Source of the DNA: Lachnospiraceae bacterium
GTDB taxonomy: Bacteria; Bacillota; Clostridia; Lachnospirales; Lachnospiraceae
Direction: 5' to 3'
NCBI GenBank assembly: GCA_017540605.1
Contig: JAFYAS010000021.1
Span: 1 to 50,260, forward strand
DNA: 50,260 nucleotides
The position numbers and the translations under genes were made by a program. Below the pieces are notes generated by a model. That model was not told where the DNA came from, ran no database searches, and saw nothing but the letters and a program-made list of their open reading frames with translations. Each line of letters opens with the position of its first letter. Position 1 is the stretch's first letter. This document shows positions 7,821-15,456 of this stretch, in pieces.

Positions 7821-7870
7821 TCTTAACACGCTCTGAACAGCAGGTGTTCAGAGCTGTAGTGAACAGTTAC
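7821..7870. repeat. Palindromic dispersed repeat, copy 1
   Basis: 50-bp element matching 9341-9390 at 46 positions. Core is a perfect 10-bp inverted repeat, GCTCTGAACA with TGTTCAGAGC, and a 5-base loop. It lies just 3' of the Memo-AMMECR1 gene. No T-run follows on the minus strand, so it is not a standard terminator; it may be a REP-like element. Confidence 0.7.
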
Positions 7871-7884
7871 GCACATTTTCTCTT

Positions 7885-9303
7885 TTAATAATGTCTCACC
7901 ACTTCAAATCTCTCAAGCATGCATCCCTTTTCATCAGCGGCAAGTCCGGCTTTTCTCTTGGCTATTGATAGTTGCTCTTCAACCGTATCAACACCGTCAA
8001 GATTGGGAAGCAGCAAACCTCTTTTCATTCCCTTGGTGACTATCACTCCATACTTCTTGACATCAAGCTGATCCTCTGACTCTATTCTCTCGGATTCTCC
8101 AAGTATATCAACTGTGATCTCAAGCTTAATAAGCTCTTCCATTGTGATGGGGGAAAATCTCGGATCCCTTGCGGAAGCACTTATTGCATTTTGTATGATC
8201 TCCTCTGCTATAGAATCTGTTGTGGACGATGTTGTTCCTATACATCCGCGAAGGCGTCCTTCTTTGTGAATGGACACAAAGGCACCGGCTCTTCTATTCT
8301 CAAGCTCTCCAATTTCGCCGTCTGCATATCGTGATATCTCATCCTTCACCTCTGACCATGAAAGCTTTTCACCGGTTACCACAAAGGTTTCCACTGTCTT
8401 TCTGGCAAGTCTTACAAAAGCATCTTCTTTAGCCCGATCTTCCATGATCCGCTTTAACTCTCTGTCTTCCCATTTATCAAGAAGATTCCTGTCGGTATCT
8501 TCTCCATTTACCACGTATGTGCAGATTCCATAACCCACACCTGTCACATCCTCATGAGTTAGCTTTTCTATCTCAAGTGCAGTCCTATCCAAGGCTCCCG
8601 CCATCATTACAAATGAACGGTGTCCGCACTCACAAGCCTTATCAAGAAGATTCTCATCAAAATCAAAAAGCTCGTCAAAAGCTCCTCTTCCCATCACATC
8701 CATGATGCGCTCATCGTAGACAGGACCTTGAGGATCAAAGCCGTAAGGGCCATAATCCTTAAGCTTGTGGGAGAGATCTCCACTGGCAATATAGACCACT
8801 CTCCTGTTAAGCTCTTCGGCTGTTCTCTTTATCTCCATGCCCACCTTGTAATGCGTAGACATGGAAAATCCTGAAAGCCCTATTCTCACAAGCTTGAAAT
8901 CAGTATATTTTTTAGTTATGAAATATAGAGGCACCATGGTACCGTGATCAAGATTTTTATCCCGTTCACCGAGAATTCCCACATCCAGATCATTAAGCGC
9001 TGCATTTTTTGCAAGACTCATCACATACTCTGAATCATAACTAATATCAAAGCTAACGTTAGGTGCACCAAAGCTTTCAAATGAACCGAAAGCCTCTTTC
9101 CCCGGCGAAACATGAAAATAATCCGCATACATCACTGTATGCGGGGAAGATATCACTATAGTATCAGGCTTTAGCCGGGCTATCATATCAGCCACTTTTT
9201 CATAAGCCTTTGTGGTAGCTTCTACCCGTCTTTCGCTACCATTTCCCACATCCGGAACTATCATAGGTGGATGAGGTACCATAAATCCTGCTATTATCGC
9301 CAT
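7885..9303 (-). CDS. Fused Memo-like and AMMECR1 protein (AmmeMemoRadiSam A and B)
   Basis: The 472-residue protein joins two parts of the AmmeMemoRadiSam set. Residues 1 to about 265 are Memo-like, related to class III extradiol (LigB-type) dioxygenases, with GFMVPHPPMIVPDVG at the start and histidine sites in ISSPHTVMYADYFH and IASGDLSHKL. Residues from about 290 form an AMMECR1 domain with the hallmark LRGCIG in RLRGCIGTTSSTTDS and SARDPRFSPIT. The biochemical role of this set is not known; the third member is a radical SAM enzyme, which is not adjacent here. The start follows an AGGGGTGAT ribosome site. The gene sits alone between two copies of a palindromic repeat, next to acquired-looking genes. 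Confidence 0.88.
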   Translation of the reverse strand: MAIIAGFMVPHPPMIVPDVGNGSERRVEATTKAYEKVADMIARLKPDTIVISSPHTVMYADYFHVSPGKEAFGSFESFGAPNVSFDISYDSEYVMSLAKNAALNDLDVGILGERDKNLDHGTMVPLYFITKKYTDFKLVRIGLSGFSMSTHYKVGMEIKRTAEELNRRVVYIASGDLSHKLKDYGPYGFDPQGPVYDERIMDVMGRGAFDELFDFDENLLDKACECGHRSFVMMAGALDRTALEIEKLTHEDVTGVGYGICTYVVNGEDTDRNLLDKWEDRELKRIMEDRAKEDAFVRLARKTVETFVVTGEKLSWSEVKDEISRYADGEIGELENRRAGAFVSIHKEGRLRGCIGTTSSTTDSIAEEIIQNAISASARDPRFSPITMEELIKLEITVDILGESERIESEDQLDVKKYGVIVTKGMKRGLLLPNLDGVDTVEEQLSIAKRKAGLAADEKGCMLERFEVVRHY

Positions 9304-9340
9304 AAGATCACCCCTCGTGAATTATTATTCCTGCTTCAAA

Positions 9341-9390
9341 TCTTAACACGCTCTGAACAGCAAGTATTCAGAGCTGTAGTGAATAGTAAC
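9341..9390. repeat. Palindromic dispersed repeat, copy 2
   Basis: Second copy of the 50-bp element at 7821-7870, in the same orientation, offset 1520 bp. The inverted-repeat arms are 8 bp here, with a 9-base loop. It lies just 3' of the AAA ATPase gene and 5' of the Memo-AMMECR1 gene. Confidence 0.7.
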
Positions 9391-9397
9391 TTCTTTT

Positions 9398-10552
9398 CTA
9401 TACTCTACGCTGTCTGGCAACGGCAATTGTATCTGATATCATCTCCTCTTTTTTTACATAATCTGCAAGATAAGGAATACAAAACATTAGTTTTCCGCGT
9501 TCAGGAGTTGCAATTATTCCATTATCAATAAGATATGCTCTTGATCTGCTTAATTTATTCTGAGGTACACCTAAACTTCGAGAAATATCAGAAGATCCAG
9601 CTAAACGTTCCGAATCCAAACACTCTGACATCTTCACCAGATATGTTCTTTCGCTGTTTGACAATTCTTCCAATAACGGTTTTAAAGCGCGCTGTTCATA
9701 GGAAAATATAGCATTTGAAATTGCTACTTTCACTTCGTCTGATGTCACACTATGCTTTTTACTCGAAATATGATCATTTATATGCAAAATAAGATGATAA
9801 CCCAGAAGTTGAATAATATACGGATGTCCATATGAAGCTTGATTCAATTCATCAATTACAGTCTTACTGATACTCAACCCTTTAATTTTAGAAAAAATAA
9901 TATTTAATGATTCAGCAGCCTCATCCCATGTAAAAAGTCCTAGTTCTTCATGCGTAGCTCGTCGTAAATAAGTGCAGCCATCATGTTTTATTACCTTAGA
10001 GTATGCATAAGGAAGTCCTGCTACAGCTAACATAATATCACATCCTTTTCTGGATGCCATTTGAAATGCATTACATAGTGTGGATACATCATCCAACGGT
10101 ACTTTCTGAATCTCATCAATAGTAACTAAAAGCCCATCTTTGCTTTTTGAACATGCATCCAGCAGTAATTGCTGCAGATTATCTCTATTAGCATGTTCCG
10201 TTTTAGATACAGAAACTGCACTCAATCCACCTCCAATTCCCAAAACATTTACATTCGCCTGTGGATTAACTGTCTTTGTGACTTCATCATACCCTGTCAA
10301 AGAGTAAATAAGTCCGGATATGGTATTTTCCGGTCCCAAATCAATAACTCTTCTTTTTTTATCTGATGCCCTTATAGATAATTGTTCCAATAATGCAGTC
10401 TTTCCACTACCACGAGTTCCTGTAATAAAAATAGCTCGATTATCACTACCCACATCAATCATGGCATGATCAAAAAGCGTAAGAATTCTCTCACGACCAA
10501 AAAACACATCAGGCTTTCCTCCAAATATAGGTGAAAAAGGGTTAGAAAACAT
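9398..10552 (-). CDS. AAA/STAND-like ATPase with C-terminal helix-turn-helix
   Basis: ATP-binding protein of about 384 residues. It opens with FFGRERIL, typical of ORC/STAND-type ATPases, then Walker A GTRGSGKT and Walker B GLLVTIDEIQKV. A helical lid with ASYGHPYIIQLLGYHL and a C-terminal winged-helix-like part follow (SDISRSLGVPQNKLSRSRAYL). Such single-gene ATPases are frequent in mobile regions and often of unknown function. AGGAGG is 6 bases before the ATG at 10552, so the longer frame starting at 10582 is not used. It has no functional neighbour: a palindromic repeat lies at its 3' end and a large structured element at its 5' side, which suggests separate acquisition. Confidence 0.8.
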   Translation of the reverse strand: MFSNPFSPIFGGKPDVFFGRERILTLFDHAMIDVGSDNRAIFITGTRGSGKTALLEQLSIRASDKKRRVIDLGPENTISGLIYSLTGYDEVTKTVNPQANVNVLGIGGGLSAVSVSKTEHANRDNLQQLLLDACSKSKDGLLVTIDEIQKVPLDDVSTLCNAFQMASRKGCDIMLAVAGLPYAYSKVIKHDGCTYLRRATHEELGLFTWDEAAESLNIIFSKIKGLSISKTVIDELNQASYGHPYIIQLLGYHLILHINDHISSKKHSVTSDEVKVAISNAIFSYEQRALKPLLEELSNSERTYLVKMSECLDSERLAGSSDISRSLGVPQNKLSRSRAYLIDNGIIATPERGKLMFCIPYLADYVKKEEMISDTIAVARQRRV

Positions 10553-10593
10553 GTTATTCCTCCTATCACTAAAAGACACCACTTTTCGTATAT

Positions 10594-10809
10594 TATGATG
10601 TTGGGGTCAAAAGGCATTTTGCCCCCAACTGATACCACGGATTGCTCCGCTACTTTGCAGCTCCCGCAATCCTGCAAACATTCGCAATCCGCTAATTTCC
10701 TGCATTTGCAGGAAATTGCTACTTGCTCATGTTTCGGCGGGTCAGTAAGTCAAAATCCTCATTCGTGCAAGCACGATTCGCATTTTTGACTTTTGACCCT
10801 GGTATCATA
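10594..10809. ncRNA. Large multi-stem structured intergenic element
   Basis: Densely self-complementary region of about 215 bp. Perfect pairings seen: 10600-10606 with 10623-10629; 10630-10637 with 10800-10807; 10638-10645 with 10684-10691, enclosing 10654-10660 with 10672-10678; 10694-10704 with 10707-10717; 10749-10755 with 10784-10790, enclosing 10763-10768 with 10771-10776. Alternatively the ends pair as a 20-bp stem, 10594-10613 with 10790-10809, in which four consecutive pairs are G-U when read as plus-strand RNA. It could be a structured RNA, a MITE-like element or both. No known RNA family is recognised. Confidence 0.5.
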
Positions 10810-10912
10810 TTATACCCATATTATTGTTTTCTGTCAAATCTATATCGTTCTCATAAATCTGGTTTTTCTGCAGTTTCTGTCAAATTCTTATTTTTATGCA
10901 CTCTAAACACAG

Positions 10913-10944
10913 ATTCGCCGGCATTTGAATAAACACCGGCGAAT
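10913..10944 (-). terminator. Hairpin after the ABC transporter operon
   Basis: Perfect 9-bp stem (10913-10921 with 10936-10944) 33 bp downstream of the last ABC gene. No long T-run follows on the minus strand, so terminator strength is uncertain. The remaining bases between 10810 and 10976 are AT-rich with no gene seen. Confidence 0.45.
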
Positions 10945-10976
10945 TCTTAGATTTTCTCTATGATATGCTCTTTTTT

Positions 10977-12758
10977 TTATCCGATACTCCATCCGGCACT
11001 TTCGCTCTGAAGCTCGGTCATACGCTTAAATATTCCGCCTTCCTTGGTCATTAGCTCGGCAGGACTTCCTTCCTCGCAAACTTTACCATCAGCCAGAACC
11101 ACTATCTTGTCGGCTGCTTCCACAGTTCGCATACGATGTGCGATCACAAGAACCGTTTTTCCTGCAAGCAGACGAGATAAAGCTCCCTGCACCTTGGTCT
11201 CATTTTCTACATCAAGAGAAGCTGTTGCCTCATCGAGAAGCACGATAGGTGCATTTTTAAGCAATGCTCTGGCAATGGATATACGCTGTCTTTCACCACC
11301 GGAAAGCTTTGCGCCGTTTTCTCCGATAGGTGTGTCATATCCTTGCGGAAGCTTTTCTACAAACTCATCACAATTTGCCGCTTTGGCCGCAGCCTTTACT
11401 TCTTCATCGGTAGCTCCGTGCTTACCGAGACGTATATTCTCCATCACAGTATCATCGAAGAGGACTACATCCTGAAATACCATAGAATAATCTGTAAGCA
11501 GAACCTCAGGATCCACAGAACTTATATCAACTCCGCCAACCTTTATGGTGCCCTCTGTTACATCCCACAGTCTGGCAGCGAGCTTAGCACATGTACTCTT
11601 TCCTGATCCCGATGGTCCCACGAGTGCTGTTACCTCACCTTCCTTTGCTGTAAAGCTTACACCCTTTAGAACTTGCTCATTTTCAAACCCTCTGCTCTTC
11701 TCTCTTTCGAAATTCTCATTATAGGCAAATCCCACATTTTCAAATACGATATCATGACCTTGGGGTTTAAAATGATCTGCCCCTTCCGCAGTCTTCGTAT
11801 CATGAATCTCCATAAGACGTGATGCAGAAATCTGCGACATAAACATTTCAGCGATGAGGGCAAGGGCCTGATCAAAGGGTCCATATATCCTTGTGATCAC
11901 AAGAAGGAACATAAAGAGCACCATGAAATCAACCTGTCCCTTAAGTATGAGACTTGTTCCGGTAAGGATCGTTGTAGCAACACCAAGTCGCATGATCACG
12001 CTGGCTGCATTTACAAATATTCCGCATGCCAATTCGCCGGAAAGCATTGTCTTCTCATGATAGTCTATCTTGTCATTGAGTTCCTTTAAAAATCTTTTTT
12101 CCTGATTGGTAGCCCTGATCTCGCGTATATTCTCTAAAGTTTCCTGGATGCCGTCTGAAACCTGTATTCCCGCCTCTTTGGTGATCACAGATTGACGCTT
12201 GTTAATCTTCCTGCTGCCAAACAAAAGAATAAACGCCACAGGTACGCCCCAAAGGCAGGCAACAGCCAGTCTCCAATCAAAAGCAAATAGCATGATAGCA
12301 ACGATCGCTGTGGAGATATAAGATCCGTACAAATAACCGAGACAGTGTGACCATACATGCTCAAGGCGATTCACATCACCCATAATAGTTTCAGTAAGAT
12401 CGGCAAGATCTCTTTTCCCGAAGTATCCGAGAGGAAGCTTTCTCATACGCTCTGCCAGGGAAATGCGGACACTTTTTACCTCTCCGTACACAAGTCCGTA
12501 AGTAGCCCTGTACTGCTGAAGATGAGTTATAAACGAAAGCACCACAAATACCAGCACAAGTATCAGGAATAAACCTGCTCCGGGTAGCTCCGCGCCGGAT
12601 GTCAATGTTTCCATATATTTTGACATCATCAGATAAAGTATTCCCATACCACCCATTACAACAAGGTTAACTATGACAGTCCAAAATGTGGCTGTCTTTG
12701 TATTCTTCACTCCCTGATCGGTGAGCGCATATTTTCTCTGAAAATCTTTTCCAAACAT
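10977..12758 (-). CDS. ABC exporter-type half transporter (second of a pair)
   Basis: 593 residues: an N-terminal transmembrane domain with about six helices and a C-terminal ATPase. The ATPase has Walker A GPSGSGKST, signature LSGGERQRISIARALL, Walker B IVLLDEATASLD and switch histidine in VIAHRM. It starts 1 bp after the stop of the partner gene, with GGGGAGGTGATG as ribosome site, so the two form a heterodimer. Pairs of this type include multidrug exporters and the Ybt/Irt siderophore importers. Location in a metal-responsive island favours a metal-related or siderophore substrate, but this is inference. Confidence 0.9.
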   Translation of the reverse strand: MFGKDFQRKYALTDQGVKNTKTATFWTVIVNLVVMGGMGILYLMMSKYMETLTSGAELPGAGLFLILVLVFVVLSFITHLQQYRATYGLVYGEVKSVRISLAERMRKLPLGYFGKRDLADLTETIMGDVNRLEHVWSHCLGYLYGSYISTAIVAIMLFAFDWRLAVACLWGVPVAFILLFGSRKINKRQSVITKEAGIQVSDGIQETLENIREIRATNQEKRFLKELNDKIDYHEKTMLSGELACGIFVNAASVIMRLGVATTILTGTSLILKGQVDFMVLFMFLLVITRIYGPFDQALALIAEMFMSQISASRLMEIHDTKTAEGADHFKPQGHDIVFENVGFAYNENFEREKSRGFENEQVLKGVSFTAKEGEVTALVGPSGSGKSTCAKLAARLWDVTEGTIKVGGVDISSVDPEVLLTDYSMVFQDVVLFDDTVMENIRLGKHGATDEEVKAAAKAANCDEFVEKLPQGYDTPIGENGAKLSGGERQRISIARALLKNAPIVLLDEATASLDVENETKVQGALSRLLAGKTVLVIAHRMRTVEAADKIVVLADGKVCEEGSPAELMTKEGGIFKRMTELQSESAGWSIG

Positions 12759-12759
12759 T

Positions 12760-14559
12760 TTACATCACCTCCCCTGCAGAAATACGCCAATTAATGGCCT
12801 GATTATAATCCGCCCACATGCGTGAATACATTCCGTTCTTCTGTTTTAATTCTTCATGTGTTCCTTCCTCTTCAACATGACCATTGGAAAGAACTATGAT
12901 CTTATCTGCACCAACTACGGTAGATAAGCGGTGTGCGATCATTATTACAGTTCTTCCTTTGGTAAGGGTTGCAAACGCTTTCTGGATCAATGCCTCATTT
13001 TCCGGATCAGCAAATGCTGTTGCTTCATCAAGCACAACGATAGGTGCATCTTTGAGGATCGCTCTCGCAAGAGCAACTCTCTGCTGCTCTCCTCCGGAAA
13101 GGTAGGTTCCTTCGGCTCCTATGACTGTATCCATCCCCTTGGGGAGCTTTGCCAGTATATCGTCGCACTGAGCTTTAGTAAGTGCCGCCTGAACCTCTTC
13201 TCTCGTTGCATCAGGCCTTGCGGCGCGTACATTCTCAAATATGCTTGCTTTAAAAAGCCTATTGTTCTGGAATACAAATGCAATCCTATCCATCAGTACA
13301 TGTGGATCCGCTTCTCGAACGTCCACGTCACCAACCTTCACCACTCCATCCGTTACATCCCAGAACCTTGGGATCAGGCTCGCCGCAGTTGTCTTTCCAC
13401 CTCCGGAAGGTCCAACCAGCGCCACCGTCTGTCCGGGCTCAACCTTGAAGCTTACATGATCTATGGCAGGAATCTCAGCTCCCTCGTATGTAAAGCTTAC
13501 ATCCTCAAATTCTATACTGTTATCTTTAGGTTCCTTTGGATCTTTGGAAACTTCAAGCACCGGAGCGTTCATAATATGTGCAATTCTTCCGAGAGCGGTA
13601 CTTGCAAGCATCATACCACTCGCCGCAAACATGATCCTTGCAAGGGCAGTGGAAACAATTGCTGAGAACACTGCATAGAAGGCAAAGTTTGTTATAAAGC
13701 CGGCAAAATTTCCTGACTGCAATGCAGACGGAGCAATGAAGACCGCCACCGGGATCATGAATACAAATGCACCCTCGGTAGCAGTTAAGTTTACTGACTG
13801 CGGTACCTGACACACGTCAATGGTATATTTCTCAGCCTTACCGCTGTAATTCTCGATAGCCTCCTTAAAGGCCTTGAATGAATAAACCGTCTGCTGGAAC
13901 ACCTTCACAACAGGTATACCACGGACATATTCTGTTCCGGCCTTGCTCATATGATCCTGAGCAGCCTGATATTCCTGCATCAGCTTTGCGTTCTTACCAC
14001 CCATCATTGCAAACATTGCGCCAACTGATATCACTGCAGCAAGAAGGCAGGCAGCTCCCATTCTCCAGTCAAACACAAACATCAAAATGATCATTCCGAT
14101 AAACATAGTGGCACTTCCCACTATATCGGCGAGATTGTGAGCAAGAAGCGTTTCCGTCTCAGAAGCTGCACCGTCTAAGCGGTTTCTAAGAAGTCCCGAT
14201 GCGTTTGAATCAAAGAAACCGAGGGGTGTCTTCATCAGATGCTCCACTCCCTGCTTCCTGATATTTGATGCTGTTCTAAATGCTGCCAGATGAGTGCACA
14301 TCAGCGCTGCAAAATAAACGATGATCCCGGCAAGGGCAAAGCCAAATGCCAACCATCCGTATTTTCCGATCCCGGTAGCGGCACTCCAGTCAGGCGCCAC
14401 AGCGATCAGATCTTTCGCCACCAGCCAAATGCATATATAAGGGAGCATTCCAAGAACCATCGCTATACCTGACAGGGCGAGGCCAAGAAATGTCAAACAC
14501 TTATAACTTCCTGCATAACCAAGCAATATGGCTAGATCACTTTGTTTCTTTTCTTTCAT
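12760..14559 (-). CDS. ABC exporter-type half transporter (first of a pair)
   Basis: About 599 residues: membrane domain then ATPase with Walker A GPSGGGKTT, signature LSGGEQQRVALARAIL, and Walker B IVVLDEATAFADPENE. The AFAD form in place of ASLD is, from memory, common in YbtP/YbtQ and IrtA/B-type siderophore transporters, which supports an iron-related role. GGAGGA lies 7 bases before the ATG at 14559, so that start is preferred over 14574. A GTTAG-N6-CTAAC palindrome lies 34 bp upstream, after the ZIP gene, so the pair may be co-regulated with, or read through from, the upstream metal genes. Confidence 0.9.
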   Translation of the reverse strand: MKEKKQSDLAILLGYAGSYKCLTFLGLALSGIAMVLGMLPYICIWLVAKDLIAVAPDWSAATGIGKYGWLAFGFALAGIIVYFAALMCTHLAAFRTASNIRKQGVEHLMKTPLGFFDSNASGLLRNRLDGAASETETLLAHNLADIVGSATMFIGMIILMFVFDWRMGAACLLAAVISVGAMFAMMGGKNAKLMQEYQAAQDHMSKAGTEYVRGIPVVKVFQQTVYSFKAFKEAIENYSGKAEKYTIDVCQVPQSVNLTATEGAFVFMIPVAVFIAPSALQSGNFAGFITNFAFYAVFSAIVSTALARIMFAASGMMLASTALGRIAHIMNAPVLEVSKDPKEPKDNSIEFEDVSFTYEGAEIPAIDHVSFKVEPGQTVALVGPSGGGKTTAASLIPRFWDVTDGVVKVGDVDVREADPHVLMDRIAFVFQNNRLFKASIFENVRAARPDATREEVQAALTKAQCDDILAKLPKGMDTVIGAEGTYLSGGEQQRVALARAILKDAPIVVLDEATAFADPENEALIQKAFATLTKGRTVIMIAHRLSTVVGADKIIVLSNGHVEEEGTHEELKQKNGMYSRMWADYNQAINWRISAGEVM

Positions 14560-14592
14560 TTGATTCTCCTCCATAGGTGATATTTATATTTA

Positions 14593-14610
14593 AGTTAGTC
14601 AAAGCTAACC
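14593..14610 (-). promoter_or_regulatory. GTTAG-N6-CTAAC box a, upstream of the ABC pair
   Basis: AGTTAG-TCAAAG-CTAACC, one of eight such palindromes in the window. It lies between the ZIP stop and the ABC start with no clear -35/-10 boxes. A perfect 10-bp hairpin (14624-14633 with 14639-14648) precedes it on the transcript. Confidence 0.6.
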
Positions 14611-14653
14611 AATTAGCATTTTTATGCTCCGCTCAAAAAGCGGAGCATAATAT

Positions 14654-15433
14654 TTATCCCAACGCTATATCCAACGCCATCATCAAGCTGAATCCAAAGG
14701 CAAATGCCACCACTCCAATATTGGAATGCTCTCCCGCAGACATTTCCGGTATCAATTCCTCCACAACGACATAAAGCATAGCTCCGGCTGCAAAAGATAA
14801 AAGATACGGCATTGCAGGTACCACCAATCCGGCGAGCACAACTGTCAAGCCTCCAAAGACAGGCTCAACCGCACCTGAAAGGACTCCAAGCCAAAAAGCT
14901 TTTGGTTTGCTCTTTCCTTCAGAATATAGAGGCATTGAGATAATAGCCCCCTCAGGGAAATTCTGGATAGCGATTCCAAGGGCAAGAGCAAGAGCTGCAC
15001 CAACTGTGATATTACCTGATCCATTCAACAATCCGGCATACACAACTCCTACCGCCATACCCTCCGGAATATTATGAAGAGTCACAGCCAATACCAACAT
15101 TACTGTTTTGGTAAGATGACTCTTCGGTCCCTCCGCCTGTTCGATTCCAACATGAAAATGTGGTATCACATGATCAAGCAAAAGCAAAAATAGTATTCCA
15201 AACCAAAAACCGATAAAAGCAGGCATGAATGCCAATCTTCCCATATCAGATGACTGGTCTATAGCCGGCACTATCAGACTCCATATAGATGCAGCAACCA
15301 TTACACCGGCTGCAAACCCTGAAAGCGCTCGAGTGATATTCACTTTCAAATTCTTCTTCAAAAAGAAGACACACGCTGATCCTGTCGCAGTGCCGATAAA
15401 AGGGATCAGCAAGCCTATAAAAATCGGTTCCAT
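14654..15433 (-). CDS. ZIP family metal transporter
   Basis: 259-residue membrane protein with eight hydrophobic segments and the ZIP signature in HNIPEGMAVG (helix 4) and NFPEGAIISMP (helix 5), which supply the metal-binding histidine and glutamates. A histidine-containing loop (HVIPHFHVG) precedes helix 4. ZIP proteins move zinc, iron or manganese into the cytoplasm. AAAGGAG precedes the ATG. It lies 23 bp after the P-type ATPase gene, and the two are probably translated from one transcript. Substrate is not readable; iron or manganese fits the surrounding regulon. Confidence 0.92.
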   Translation of the reverse strand: MEPIFIGLLIPFIGTATGSACVFFLKKNLKVNITRALSGFAAGVMVAASIWSLIVPAIDQSSDMGRLAFMPAFIGFWFGILFLLLLDHVIPHFHVGIEQAEGPKSHLTKTVMLVLAVTLHNIPEGMAVGVVYAGLLNGSGNITVGAALALALGIAIQNFPEGAIISMPLYSEGKSKPKAFWLGVLSGAVEPVFGGLTVVLAGLVVPAMPYLLSFAAGAMLYVVVEELIPEMSAGEHSNIGVVAFAFGFSLMMALDIALG

Positions 15434-15456
15434 GATTTTTGTTTCTCCTTTTCATA

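Noticed and set aside
10459..10789. Small open frames across the structured element
   Set aside because: They lie over perfect hairpins, lack ribosome sites and resemble no protein.
10913..10944. Riboswitch before or after the ABC pair
   Set aside because: Only a single stem after the last gene; better explained as a terminator-type hairpin.
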